Below are positions 1 through 5,592 of a stretch of DNA of 5,592 nt, piece by piece. The position numbers and the translations under genes were made by a program. Positions within the stretch are counted from its first letter, which is position 1; the number at the start of each line of letters is the position of its first letter. This DNA is from Burkholderiales bacterium (GTDB lineage: Bacteria; Pseudomonadota; Gammaproteobacteria; Burkholderiales; Burkholderiaceae_C): NCBI GenBank assembly GCA_006227785.1, contig SBFU01000464.1:1-5592 (forward strand), read 5' to 3'. The notes beneath the pieces were generated by a model. It was not told where the DNA came from and did not search any database. It saw only the letters and a program-made list of their open reading frames with translations.

Positions 1-1614
1 GGCGCCAAGGACCAGTACGGCGACAACTGCGAGGTCTGCGGTGCGGTCTATGCGCCCACCGAACTGAAGAACCCCTATTCGGCCCTGTCCGGCGCCACGC
101 CGGTGCTCAAGAGCTCGGACCACTTCTTCTTCAAGCTGTCCGACCCGCGCTGCCTGGCCTTCCTGGACCAGTGGACACAAAGCGGCGCCGTGCAGCCCGA
201 GGTGCTCAACAAGATCGCCGAGTGGATCGAACCCGGTGAAGACGGCAAGCCCAAGATGGGCGACTGGGACATCAGCCGCGACGCACCCTACTTCGGCATC
301 GAGATCCCCGATGCCCCGGGCAAGTACTTCTATGTCTGGCTGGACGCGCCCATCGGCTACCTGGCCTCGCTCAAGAACTACTTCGGCAAGACCGGTCGCG
401 ACTACGACGCCTTCATGGCCGACCCGACCACCGAGCAGGTCCACTTCATCGGCAAGGACATCATCACCTTCCACACCCTGTTCTGGCCGGCCATGCTCAA
501 GTTCAGCGGCCGCAAGGTGCCCAACGCGGTGTTCGTGCACGGCTTCCTGACCATCAACAACGGTGAGAAGATGAGCAAGAGCCGGGGCACCGGCCTGGAC
601 CCGCTCAAATACCTCAGCCTGGGCATGAACCCCGAGTGGCTGCGCTATTACCTGGCTGCCAAGCTCACCGGCAAAAACGAAGACGTCGACTTCAACGCCG
701 AAGACTTCATGCTGCGGGTCAACAGCGACCTGATCGGCAAGTACGTCAACATCGCCTCGCGCGCTGCCGGCTTCATCGTCAAGCGCTTTGACGGCCAGCT
801 CGGCACCGTCTCGGCCGATGGCGACGCGCTGCTCGACCTCATCCAGAGCGCCGCCCCCGCCATCACCGAGCTGTACGCCGAGCGCGAGTACGGCAAGGCC
901 CTGCGCGAGATCATGCAGCTGGCCGACCGCGTCAACGCCTATGTCGACCAGAACAAGCCCTGGGAGCTGGCCAAGCAGGACGGCATGGACGGCCGCCTGC
1001 AGGACGTGTGCACCACCTGCATCGAAGCCTTCCGCCTGATCTCGCTCTACCTCAAGCCGGTGCTGCCCGCCCTGGTGACCAACGTCGAGGCCTTCCTGCA
1101 GATCGAGCCACTGCGCTTCGCCGATGCCGGCCGTCTGCTGGGTGCCGGCCACCGCATCGGTGCCTACCAGCACCTGATGCAGCGCGTGGACATCAAGCAG
1201 CTCGACGCCCTGTTCGCCCCCCCGCCGGCACCCGAAGAACCCAAGACCGTGCCGGGCGGCGAAGAAATCGCCCCCACCATCACCATCGACGACTTCGCCA
1301 AGGTCGACCTGCGCATCGCGCTGATCGTCAAGTGCGAAGCGGTCGAAGGCTCGACCAAGCTGCTGCGCCTCACCCTGGACGTGGGCGAAGGCAGGACCCG
1401 CAACGTGTTCAGCGGCGTCGCCAGCATGTACAGGCCCGAAGACCTGGAAGGCAAGCTGACCGTGATGGTGGCCAACCTGGCCCCGCGCAAGATGAAGTTC
1501 GGCGTCAGCGAAGGCATGGTGCTGGCCGCCAGCCATGCCGACGAAACGTCATCGCCGGGCATCCATGTGCTGACCCCCTGGCCGGGCGCCACGCCCGGCA
1601 TGCGCGTGCGCTGA
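1..1614 (+). CDS. metG: methionyl-tRNA synthetase, 5'-truncated by the window edge
   Basis: Cytoplasmic class I aminoacyl-tRNA synthetase that charges tRNA-Met with methionine. The frame is open from base 1, so the true start lies outside; 537 residues are present, and aligning from memory to the E. coli enzyme about 148 are missing, including the HIGH motif and the first zinc cysteine pair. Visible in order (window residue numbers): the second zinc-knuckle pair C10/C13 in a CEVCG motif; the methionine-pocket segment WLDAPIGY at 113-120; FIGKDI followed by the pocket histidine H158; the KMSKS ATP loop at 190-194 (bases 568-582); anticodon-binding N250, R254 and W321, spaced like E. coli N391/R395/W461; and a C-terminal Trbp111-type tRNA-binding OB domain from about 427 to the end ([27 protein letters not shown]). 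The dimerising long bacterial form is therefore intact in this part. It ends in TGA directly against the stop of the convergent lipoprotein gene. Confidence 0.98.
   Translation, partial: GAKDQYGDNCEVCGAVYAPTELKNPYSALSGATPVLKSSDHFFFKLSDPRCLAFLDQWTQSGAVQPEVLNKIAEWIEPGEDGKPKMGDWDISRDAPYFGIEIPDAPGKYFYVWLDAPIGYLASLKNYFGKTGRDYDAFMADPTTEQVHFIGKDIITFHTLFWPAMLKFSGRKVPNAVFVHGFLTINNGEKMSKSRGTGLDPLKYLSLGMNPEWLRYYLAAKLTGKNEDVDFNAEDFMLRVNSDLIGKYVNIASRAAGFIVKRFDGQLGTVSADGDALLDLIQSAAPAITELYAEREYGKALREIMQLADRVNAYVDQNKPWELAKQDGMDGRLQDVCTTCIEAFRLISLYLKPVLPALVTNVEAFLQIEPLRFADAGRLLGAGHRIGAYQHLMQRVDIKQLDALFAPPPAPEEPKTVPGGEEIAPTITIDDFAKVDLRIALIVKCEAVEGSTKLLRLTLDVGEGRTRNVFSGVASMYRPEDLEGKLTVMVANLAPRKMKFGVSEGMVLAASHADETSSPGIHVLTPWPGATPGMRVR
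1581..1599. other. 8-bp GC inverted repeat in the last metG codons
   Basis: An 8-bp perfect inverted repeat (1581-1588 with 1592-1599, loop CCA) lies inside the final codons of metG, 13 bases before its stop. No T-run follows on either strand, so it is not a standard intrinsic terminator. It encodes a Pro-Gly-Ala-Thr-Pro-Gly stretch, and a GC-rich coding bias may explain it entirely. It is the only strong hairpin near the convergent junction and could slow polymerase from either side. Confidence 0.4.
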
Positions 1615-2142
1615 TCAGTTGCGGTCCAGCGCCGGGTCCCGGGTGTGCTGGGTCGACGCGACCCGCAGATCCTTGTCGAAAACGACGGTGAAGATCTTCG
1701 AGTCGCTCGGGTTCGGCCCGTCCAGGTAGCGCCAGTCGTAATGGGTCTCTCCCTTGAGCGGATAGGGGGTGACCTGCATCGGCTTGCCCAGCATGCGGCG
1801 CACCGACTCCATGGGCATGCCGGCCTGCACGCGTTCGAAGTTGGCCGGGGTCAGCACCTGCTCGAACCGGACCAGCCGACCATCGGCCCCGATGGTGGCC
1901 ATGAAGTTCCGGTGGCCCGCCGGCTGGCGGTTGAATTCGTAGATCCGGGTGCCGTCCGGACCATCCCAGACCGCCTCCGGCTGACCAAAACGCTGGCGCA
2001 CATCGGCTTCGGTCGAATGGCCGGGCACCAGCTCACGCTCGCCCTGGACATCGCAGGCCGACAGCGTCAGCGATGCCGCCAGCGCCACCACCGCCCACCA
2101 CCACCGGCCGCGCGCCGGCATCGCAACAAAAAAGGATGACAT
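1615..2142 (-). CDS. BamE/SmpA-like lipoprotein with two repeats
   Basis: A 175-aa predicted lipoprotein. Residues 1-29 form a signal peptide: a basic RGR, then a hydrophobic WWWAVVALAASLTLSA stretch ending in the lipobox LSAC, so C30 should be lipidated and become the mature N terminus. The mature part contains two similar modules resembling the BamE/SmpA/OmlA fold, at about 41-97 (G-x-S-x3-DV-x2-RFGQP, then a tryptophan and a Phe-rich strand) and 107-165 (G-M-x3-SV-x2-MLGKP, then a DWRY strand). Proteins of this fold act in the cell envelope, BamE itself in outer-membrane protein assembly; a role for this one is not shown. The ATG at 2142 was chosen over an upstream in-frame ATG at 2292 because a GGAGG lies just before it and the signal peptide then starts at the right distance. 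The longer form would overlap the divergent SulP gene. The residue after C30 is Asp, which in E. coli favours inner-membrane retention. Confidence 0.85.
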   Translation of the reverse strand: MSSFFVAMPARGRWWWAVVALAASLTLSACDVQGERELVPGHSTEADVRQRFGQPEAVWDGPDGTRIYEFNRQPAGHRNFMATIGADGRLVRFEQVLTPANFERVQAGMPMESVRRMLGKPMQVTPYPLKGETHYDWRYLDGPNPSDSKIFTVVFDKDLRVASTQHTRDPALDRN

Positions 2143-2146
2143 CGGC

Positions 2147-2151
2147 CCTCC
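2147..2151 (-). promoter_or_regulatory. ribosome binding site of the BamE-like lipoprotein gene
   Basis: Read on the minus strand this is GGAGG, four bases before the ATG at 2142. It fixes the start codon and argues against the 50-codon longer reading frame upstream. An ATG eight codons... further in (M8) is possible but lacks such a site. Confidence 0.7.
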
Positions 2152-2218
2152 ATTCAAGCCGGGCCAGTGTAAACCCTGCCACGGCAAGGCCTGGCACGTC
2201 AGCTTCGGACCATGCCGC

Positions 2219-2234
2219 CGGGAGTAACATCCCG
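2219..2234 (+). promoter_or_regulatory. possible small hairpin over the SulP ribosome binding site
   Basis: CGGGA (2219-2223) and TCCCG (2230-2234) are complementary with a six-base loop, ending two bases before the SulP ATG. The only Shine-Dalgarno-like run, GGGAG (2220-2224), lies in the 5' arm, so the folded form would hide it. The stem has five base pairs, four of them G-C. Control of translation by this fold is inference, and a stem this short can arise by chance in GC-rich DNA. Confidence 0.3.
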
Positions 2235-2236
2235 CC

Positions 2237-3880
2237 ATGCTGCCCGGCCTGCCCCCGCTCGCGTCCTTTCGTCCACGCCTGTTGGACGACATCAGGACCT
2301 ACAACCGCGAGCGCCTGGCCCGCGACGTCGGCGCCGGGGCCACCGTGGGCATCGTGGCCCTGCCGCTGGCCATGGCGTTTGCCATTGCCTCCGGGCTCAA
2401 ACCCGAAGCCGGCCTGTGGACGGCCATCATTGCCGGCTTCATCATCTCGGCCCTGGGCGGGACATCGGTGCAGATCGGTGGCCCGGCCGGCGCCTTCATT
2501 GTCATCGTCTACGGCATCGTCGAGCGTTACGGGCTGGCCAACCTGCTCATCTCCACCGTCAGTGCCGGGGTCCTGCTGTTCCTGCTTGGCCTGTTCCGAC
2601 TGGGCACCCTGGTGCGCTACGTGCCGGTCAGCGTGGTCATCGGGTTCACCAACGGCATTGCCGTGCTGATCGGGCTGTCGCAGTTGCGCGACTGGTTCGG
2701 GCTGGAGGTCGGCAAGATGCCGGCCGACTTCTTCGGCCAGATCGCCACCATCTGGCACCACATCGAAACCTTCAACCCGTACGCCTTCGGACTGGGGGTG
2801 ATTTGCGTCATCGGCCTGTTCGTCTGGCCCCAGCTGTGGGCGGTCGACTCGCAGTTCCGGCGCCAGCTGGAGAAAATCGAGACGGTCAGTGCGCTCAGGG
2901 CCACCTCCCGGCTGCCGGCGCCGGTGGTGGCGCTCATCACCCTGTCGGTGGCCGCCTGGCTGATGCAGTTGCCGGTGGAGACCATCGGCAGCCGCTTCGG
3001 CGGCATACCGCAAAGCCTGCCTGTGTTCCAGCTGCCCGATTTCTCCTGGCAAACGGTGCGCCTGCTGGTCGTGCCCACCCTGACCATCGCCATGCTGGGC
3101 GCCATCGAGTCCCTGCTGTGCGCCCGCGTCGCCGACCAGCTCAGCGACACCCGCAAGCACGACCCCAACCAGGAACTCATGGCCCAGGGTGTGGCCAACG
3201 CCGTTGTGCCCTTCTTCGGCGGCATGCCGGCCACCGGCACCATCGCGCGCACCGTCACCAACATCCGGGCAGGCGCCACCTCACCGGTGGCCGGCATCGT
3301 GCACGCGGCCACGCTGGCGCTGGTGGTGCTGGCGGCGGCGCCGCTGGCCCAGCACATCCCGCTGGCGGTGCTGGCCGGCGTGCTGCTGTTCGTGGCCTGG
3401 AACATGGGCGAGTGGAAGGAGTTCGGGCGCCTGAGGCAGTTCTCCAACCACTACCGCCTGATGATGGTCTCCACCTTTCTGGTCACCATTGTGTTCGACC
3501 TGACCGTGGCGGTGGAACTCGGCCTGGTGCTGGCGGTGGTGCTGTTCGTGCGGCGCCAGAGCGAGATCTTCCGTGCCGAGGCTGTGGCAGTCACCGAACA
3601 GCAGCTGACCTATCGCCTGTTCGGCTCGTTGTTCTTCGGTGCGGTGGCCAAGATCGACCCCATCGTCTCCGCCGTCGAGGCCAGCCCGCATCCGGTCAAC
3701 GTCATGCTCGATGCCAGCCAGCTCATCTCGCTGGACACCACCGGCCTGGACGCGCTTGAGCAGCTGCACAAGACCGTCACCAAGCGGGGCGGGCACCTGG
3801 GCATCGTCGGCCTGAACGAACAGCCCCGATCGCTGATGGAGCGCTCCGGGTTCGCAACGCACCTGCACACTTTCCAGTGA
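2237..3880 (+). CDS. SulP-family inorganic anion permease with C-terminal STAS domain
   Basis: A 547-aa inner-membrane transporter of the SulP/SLC26 family, full length for bacterial members. A short cytoplasmic N terminus (residues 1-30) with the RLLDDIR...RERLARD lead-in precedes a membrane domain from about 31 to 440. TM1 carries GIVALPLAMAFAIASG and TM3 the signature ISALGGTSVQIGGPAGAF (70-87). The TM8-TM10 part has ESLLCARVAD (291-300) and FGGMPATGTIARTVTNIRAG (327-346), which with TM3 shapes the substrate site. Residues about 458-547 are a STAS domain with its NVMLDASQLISLDTTGLDAL motif. Family members move sulfate, bicarbonate, C4-dicarboxylates or other anions, and sequence alone does not choose. 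The gene 11 bp downstream encodes a carbonic-anhydrase-like protein, which makes bicarbonate the favoured guess. An in-frame TAA at 2225 rules out an earlier start; GGGAG at 2220-2224 is the only ribosome-binding candidate, rather far (12 bases) from the ATG. Confidence 0.93.
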   Translation: MLPGLPPLASFRPRLLDDIRTYNRERLARDVGAGATVGIVALPLAMAFAIASGLKPEAGLWTAIIAGFIISALGGTSVQIGGPAGAFIVIVYGIVERYGLANLLISTVSAGVLLFLLGLFRLGTLVRYVPVSVVIGFTNGIAVLIGLSQLRDWFGLEVGKMPADFFGQIATIWHHIETFNPYAFGLGVICVIGLFVWPQLWAVDSQFRRQLEKIETVSALRATSRLPAPVVALITLSVAAWLMQLPVETIGSRFGGIPQSLPVFQLPDFSWQTVRLLVVPTLTIAMLGAIESLLCARVADQLSDTRKHDPNQELMAQGVANAVVPFFGGMPATGTIARTVTNIRAGATSPVAGIVHAATLALVVLAAAPLAQHIPLAVLAGVLLFVAWNMGEWKEFGRLRQFSNHYRLMMVSTFLVTIVFDLTVAVELGLVLAVVLFVRRQSEIFRAEAVAVTEQQLTYRLFGSLFFGAVAKIDPIVSAVEASPHPVNVMLDASQLISLDTTGLDALEQLHKTVTKRGGHLGIVGLNEQPRSLMERSGFATHLHTFQ

Positions 3881-3883
3881 GGA
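3879..3883 (+). promoter_or_regulatory. ribosome binding site of the carbonic-anhydrase-like gene
   Basis: GAGGA overlaps the last two bases of the SulP stop codon and stands eight bases before the ATG at 3892. It decides the start: an in-frame GTG at 3877 would add five residues but has no such site before it. The arrangement suggests translation of the second gene follows that of SulP on one mRNA. Confidence 0.7.
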
Positions 3884-3891
3884 CGAGCACC

Positions 3892-4956
3892 ATGCCCTCC
3901 AGCCACGTTCCCCTGCAAAGTCCCATTGCCGAGCGCATGGACTGGCTGTTCGATCTGGCGAAACGGCATGCCCTCGAATACGCCAGTCCGGAGGCATGGC
4001 TGGCCCGCCAGCGCTACCTGGCCAACCATCCCACCGCCATCCTGGTCATGAAGTGCATGGATGGGCGCATCAACATCCCGGTCGCCACCCGAACGCCCAA
4101 AGGCATCATCCTGCCCTTCCGCAATCTGGGGGGTATCTTCAAGCTGGGCTGGCCACACCTGGGCGAGACGCTGACCGGCGCCATGGACAAGATCGTCCGC
4201 AGCGGACGCCAGGCATTGTTCGTCATCACCTACCACTACTCGAAGGGTGATGAACGTCGCGGCTGCGCGGGCTTTCACTTCCGGACCGAAGACGCTCGCG
4301 CCCACACCTTCGACATCCGGCACGAGCTCTCCCATCTGTTCGGTACCAGCCATGGCACCGTCTACCCCCTGGTCTGCGGCTTCGAGACCGACGAGGAAGC
4401 GCTGGTGGTGCACGGCCAGGAGGGCCAGACACTGAACATGGCCGAGCTGTCCGAGGCCGACCTGCCAGGCCTGGCCGCGCGGCTGCAGACCCTGCTGCCC
4501 GACATGCCCGCCCGGATGCGGGCCGACCTGCTGCCGCTGCTCGAAGGCAATCTGCGCCACATCGCCGCCCTGCGCCAGACCGAACGCGCCCTGGACATCG
4601 AACACCGCGAATGGATGCTGTGCATCGGCCGCGGTTTCGACTGGCTGCACCTGCCCAACCTGGCCCTCATCATCGGTCCCTACAGCCCCGATCTGGCCGA
4701 TCCCATCCGCAAGGCCGCCGGCATCATCCGCGCCAACATGCGGGCCGGTCGCATCCCCGACGACGGCTTCCTGGTGCTGTCCTCAGTTCCTTACGAAGAC
4801 ATCGGCGTCGACCGGGCGCGGGCGGTGCTCAAATCCGATTTCCTGGCCGACTTTGCCGCCAACGTCGTGCGGCAGGAATTTCCTGACCTGGCCCCCCTCA
4901 TGACCGTGCGCAAAACGGTGCTCAACTGGGACAGCCGGTCTGTTGAACCCCTTTGA
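3892..4956 (+). CDS. beta-carbonic-anhydrase-like protein (CsoSCA-like active site)
   Basis: A 354-aa protein with no signal peptide or membrane segment, probably cytoplasmic. After a helical start, TAILVMKCMDGRINI (49-63) gives the CxDxR motif of beta-carbonic anhydrases: C55 as zinc ligand, D57 and R59 as catalytic dyad. LPFRNLGG (75-82) fits the family's RNAGN-type loop. VITYHYSKGDERRGCAG (111-127) supplies candidate ligands H115 and C125, nine residues apart instead of the usual two. YPLVCGFETDEEALVVHG (158-175) looks like the closing strand of the fold. In the carboxysome shell enzyme CsoSCA of Halothiobacillus the ligands are C173, H242 and C253 with D175/R177, a similar wide spacing, so that branch is the nearest I can name. 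The remaining ~175 residues, including CIGRGFDWLHLPNLAL (244-259), may be a degenerate second domain as in CsoSCA. Expected reaction: CO2 hydration to bicarbonate. It is co-transcribed with SulP by position. Activity is unproven; it could be a related zinc enzyme or a non-catalytic partner. Confidence 0.65.
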   Translation: MPSSHVPLQSPIAERMDWLFDLAKRHALEYASPEAWLARQRYLANHPTAILVMKCMDGRINIPVATRTPKGIILPFRNLGGIFKLGWPHLGETLTGAMDKIVRSGRQALFVITYHYSKGDERRGCAGFHFRTEDARAHTFDIRHELSHLFGTSHGTVYPLVCGFETDEEALVVHGQEGQTLNMAELSEADLPGLAARLQTLLPDMPARMRADLLPLLEGNLRHIAALRQTERALDIEHREWMLCIGRGFDWLHLPNLALIIGPYSPDLADPIRKAAGIIRANMRAGRIPDDGFLVLSSVPYEDIGVDRARAVLKSDFLADFAANVVRQEFPDLAPLMTVRKTVLNWDSRSVEPL

Positions 4957-4983
4957 GCGTCGTCCACGGGCCCCCGGTAAAAT
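4953..4983 (+). promoter_or_regulatory. possible sigma-70 promoter for DUF3460-scpA
   Basis: TAAAAT (4978-4983) matches the -10 consensus in five of six bases and is the only AT-rich hexamer in the spacer. TTGAGC (4953-4958) matches -35 in four of six, with a 19-base spacer that is longer than ideal; it overlaps the stop codon of the carbonic-anhydrase-like gene. Transcription would begin near 4990, giving a leader of about 20 bases before the ATG at 5009. This would separate the condensin genes from the transporter unit. Confidence 0.45.
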
Positions 4984-4992
4984 CCGGGTTTT
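4973..4992 (+). terminator. weak hairpin plus T-run after the carbonic-anhydrase-like gene
   Basis: CCCGG (4973-4977) pairs with CCGGG (4984-4988), loop TAAAAT, followed by TTTT (4989-4992). The order matches an intrinsic terminator for the SulP unit, 16 bases after its last stop codon. However, the stem is only five base pairs and the T-run only four. The loop is the same TAAAAT that reads as a -10 box, so the element may be a promoter, a terminator or both. Confidence 0.3.
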
Positions 4993-5008
4993 CACCGACG
5001 CCATCACC

Positions 5009-5221
5009 ATGCCGATCTTTGCCCGCCCGCATTACACCTCCGATGCGACCGATTTCATCGAGTCGCTCAAGGCCGCCCGCCCCGAGATCGAGCAGGAACA
5101 GCGCCACGGGCGCTCGCTGCTCTGGGACAAGCAGGTCGACCGCGAATTCCAGGCCCAGGCCGAAGCGGCCCGGGTGCCCCAGAAGCCCTACGTCTACCAG
5201 ACCGGCTCCGATCACGCCTGA
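5009..5221 (+). CDS. DUF3460 family small protein
   Basis: A 70-aa soluble protein beginning MPIFARPHYTSDATDFI and continuing with a charged, probably helical stretch (IESLKAARPEIEQEQRHGRS, 17-36, then LLWDKQVDREFQAQ) and a short Pro/Tyr-rich tail (QKPYVYQT). I recognise it as the DUF3460 family, small proteins of betaproteobacteria of unknown function, known to me mainly from their place just upstream of scpA. That is the case here, with 21 bp between them. No signal peptide, cysteine or metal motif is present. The ATG at 5009 was chosen because the N terminus matches the family; an in-frame start further upstream would run into the promoter-like spacer. No clear Shine-Dalgarno sequence precedes it. 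The neighbour suggests, but does not prove, a link to chromosome segregation. Confidence 0.85.
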   Translation: MPIFARPHYTSDATDFIESLKAARPEIEQEQRHGRSLLWDKQVDREFQAQAEAARVPQKPYVYQTGSDHA

Positions 5222-5242
5222 TCGGACACCCGTCGGCACACC

Positions 5243-5592
5243 ATGAGCAGCGAGGTCAGCGCCGCCCTCGACGACGCACCCGAGGGCCTGGACACCGTGC
5301 TGCCCACGGTGGTCGATCACGTGGCCATCGCCCGCCTGTACGGCGAACCGCTGTTCGACCTGCCGCGCGACCTTTACATCCCGCCGGATGCCCTGAGGGT
5401 CTTTCTGGAAGCCTTCGAGGGACCGCTGGACCTGCTGCTCTACCTGATCCGCAAGCAGAACTTCAACATCCTCGATATCCCGATGGCGGCGGTCACCCGC
5501 CAGTACCTGAGTTACGTCGACGAGATCCGCGCGTCCAATCTCGAGCTGGCGGCCGAGTACCTGCTGATGGCGGCCATGCTGATCGAGATCAA
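5243..5592 (+). CDS. scpA: segregation and condensation protein A, 3'-truncated by the window edge
   Basis: ScpA is the kleisin subunit that bridges the SMC dimer head and neck and, with ScpB, forms the bacterial condensin that organises and separates chromosomes in the cytoplasm. The first 116 residues are present and the frame stays open to the last base; the family is usually 250-300 residues, so the C-terminal winged helix is outside. After a variable acidic N terminus (1-27) come ARLYGEPLFDLPRDLYIPPD (29-48) and the family hallmark FEGPLDLLLYLIRKQNFNIL (57-76). Then follow DIPMAAVTRQYLSYV (77-91) and NLELAAEYLLMAAMLIEI (98-115), the N-terminal helical domain that contacts SMC. The ATG at 5243 is the first start after the DUF3460 stop, in the same frame. 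No strong ribosome binding site precedes it, so translational coupling over the 21-bp gap is likely. Confidence 0.95.
   Translation, partial: MSSEVSAALDDAPEGLDTVLPTVVDHVAIARLYGEPLFDLPRDLYIPPDALRVFLEAFEGPLDLLLYLIRKQNFNILDIPMAAVTRQYLSYVDEIRASNLELAAEYLLMAAMLIEI

Larger units (their letters stand above)
2143..2236. promoter_or_regulatory. divergent intergenic region between lipoprotein and SulP genes
   Basis: This 94-bp spacer must carry the promoter of the lipoprotein gene and probably that of the SulP/carbonic-anhydrase pair. On the minus strand a TTTACACT block (-10-like TACACT, complement of 2167-2172) lies about 25 bases before the lipoprotein ATG, but no good -35 stands 16-18 bases upstream of it. 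On the plus strand I find no convincing sigma-70 pair. GCCAG (2163-2167) and CTGGC (2191-2195) form an inverted repeat with TGCC/GGCA nested inside it, which might be an operator but is short enough to be chance. Close to the SulP start, CGGGA (2219-2223) can pair with TCCCG (2230-2234). Confidence 0.5.

Noticed and set aside
1008..1691. 227-codon plus-strand frame over the metG end
   Set aside because: Shadow of metG with a biased Arg/Ala/Pro composition.
2191..2207. Sigma-54-like promoter before SulP (CTGGCACG)
   Set aside because: The -24 element is perfect, but the -12 TTGC element is missing at the required spacing.
2143..2292. 50-residue longer N terminus for the lipoprotein gene
   Set aside because: It would push the signal peptide inward and overlap the divergent SulP gene, while a good ribosome binding site precedes the start at 2142.
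2033..3160. Long antisense frame (375 codons) opposite the SulP gene
   Set aside because: Its translation is low-complexity (Gly, Asp, His, Gln rich) and SulP on the other strand is unmistakable; GC-rich DNA gives few chance stops.
2212..3759. 515-codon plus-strand frame overlapping SulP
   Set aside because: Arg/Ala/His/Gly-rich product with no family resemblance, out of frame with the conserved SulP protein.
3610..4650. 346-codon antisense frame across the SulP end and the carbonic-anhydrase-like gene
   Set aside because: No recognisable domain, no ribosome binding site, and it spans two well-supported genes on the other strand.
3892..4956. Carboxysome locus
   Set aside because: Only the enzyme's active-site layout recalls CsoSCA; no shell protein, Rubisco or CsoS2 gene is in the window.

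Overview
The window is GC-rich (G/C at most third codon positions) and almost fully coding. It looks like a betaproteobacterial chromosome, probably Burkholderiales. The main clue is the right edge, where a DUF3460-type small ORF sits directly upstream of scpA, an arrangement I associate with that group. The MetG, SulP and ScpA sequences also read as proteobacterial. There is no rRNA, tRNA, CRISPR array, insertion sequence or phage gene.

Layout, left to right. (1) Positions 1-1614 (+) hold the C-terminal ~80% of methionyl-tRNA synthetase (metG), cut by the left edge. (2) Converging on it with no intergenic base is 1615-2142 (-), a small lipoprotein with two BamE/SmpA-like repeats. (3) A 94-bp divergent spacer (2143-2236) separates the lipoprotein from a two-gene + strand unit. 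(4) That unit is a SulP-family anion permease with a C-terminal STAS domain (2237-3880), followed after 11 bp by a protein carrying beta-carbonic-anhydrase signatures (3892-4956). (5) A 52-bp spacer contains a good -10-like hexamer and an overlapping small hairpin with a T-run. (6) A 70-aa DUF3460 protein (5009-5221) follows. (7) Last is the first third or so of scpA (from 5243), the kleisin of the SMC condensin complex, cut by the right edge.

The most interesting part is the SulP/carbonic-anhydrase pair. The second gene has the CxDxR zinc/catalytic-dyad motif (C55, D57, R59). Its other two candidate zinc ligands (H115, C125) are far apart, unlike the tight HxxC of ordinary beta-CAs and like the carboxysomal shell enzyme CsoSCA. 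It also has a ~175-residue C-terminal extension. No carboxysome or Rubisco gene is visible. Coupled to a SulP transporter it suggests a small stand-alone bicarbonate/CO2 handling module placed between housekeeping genes. The transported ion and the enzyme activity are inferred, not shown.
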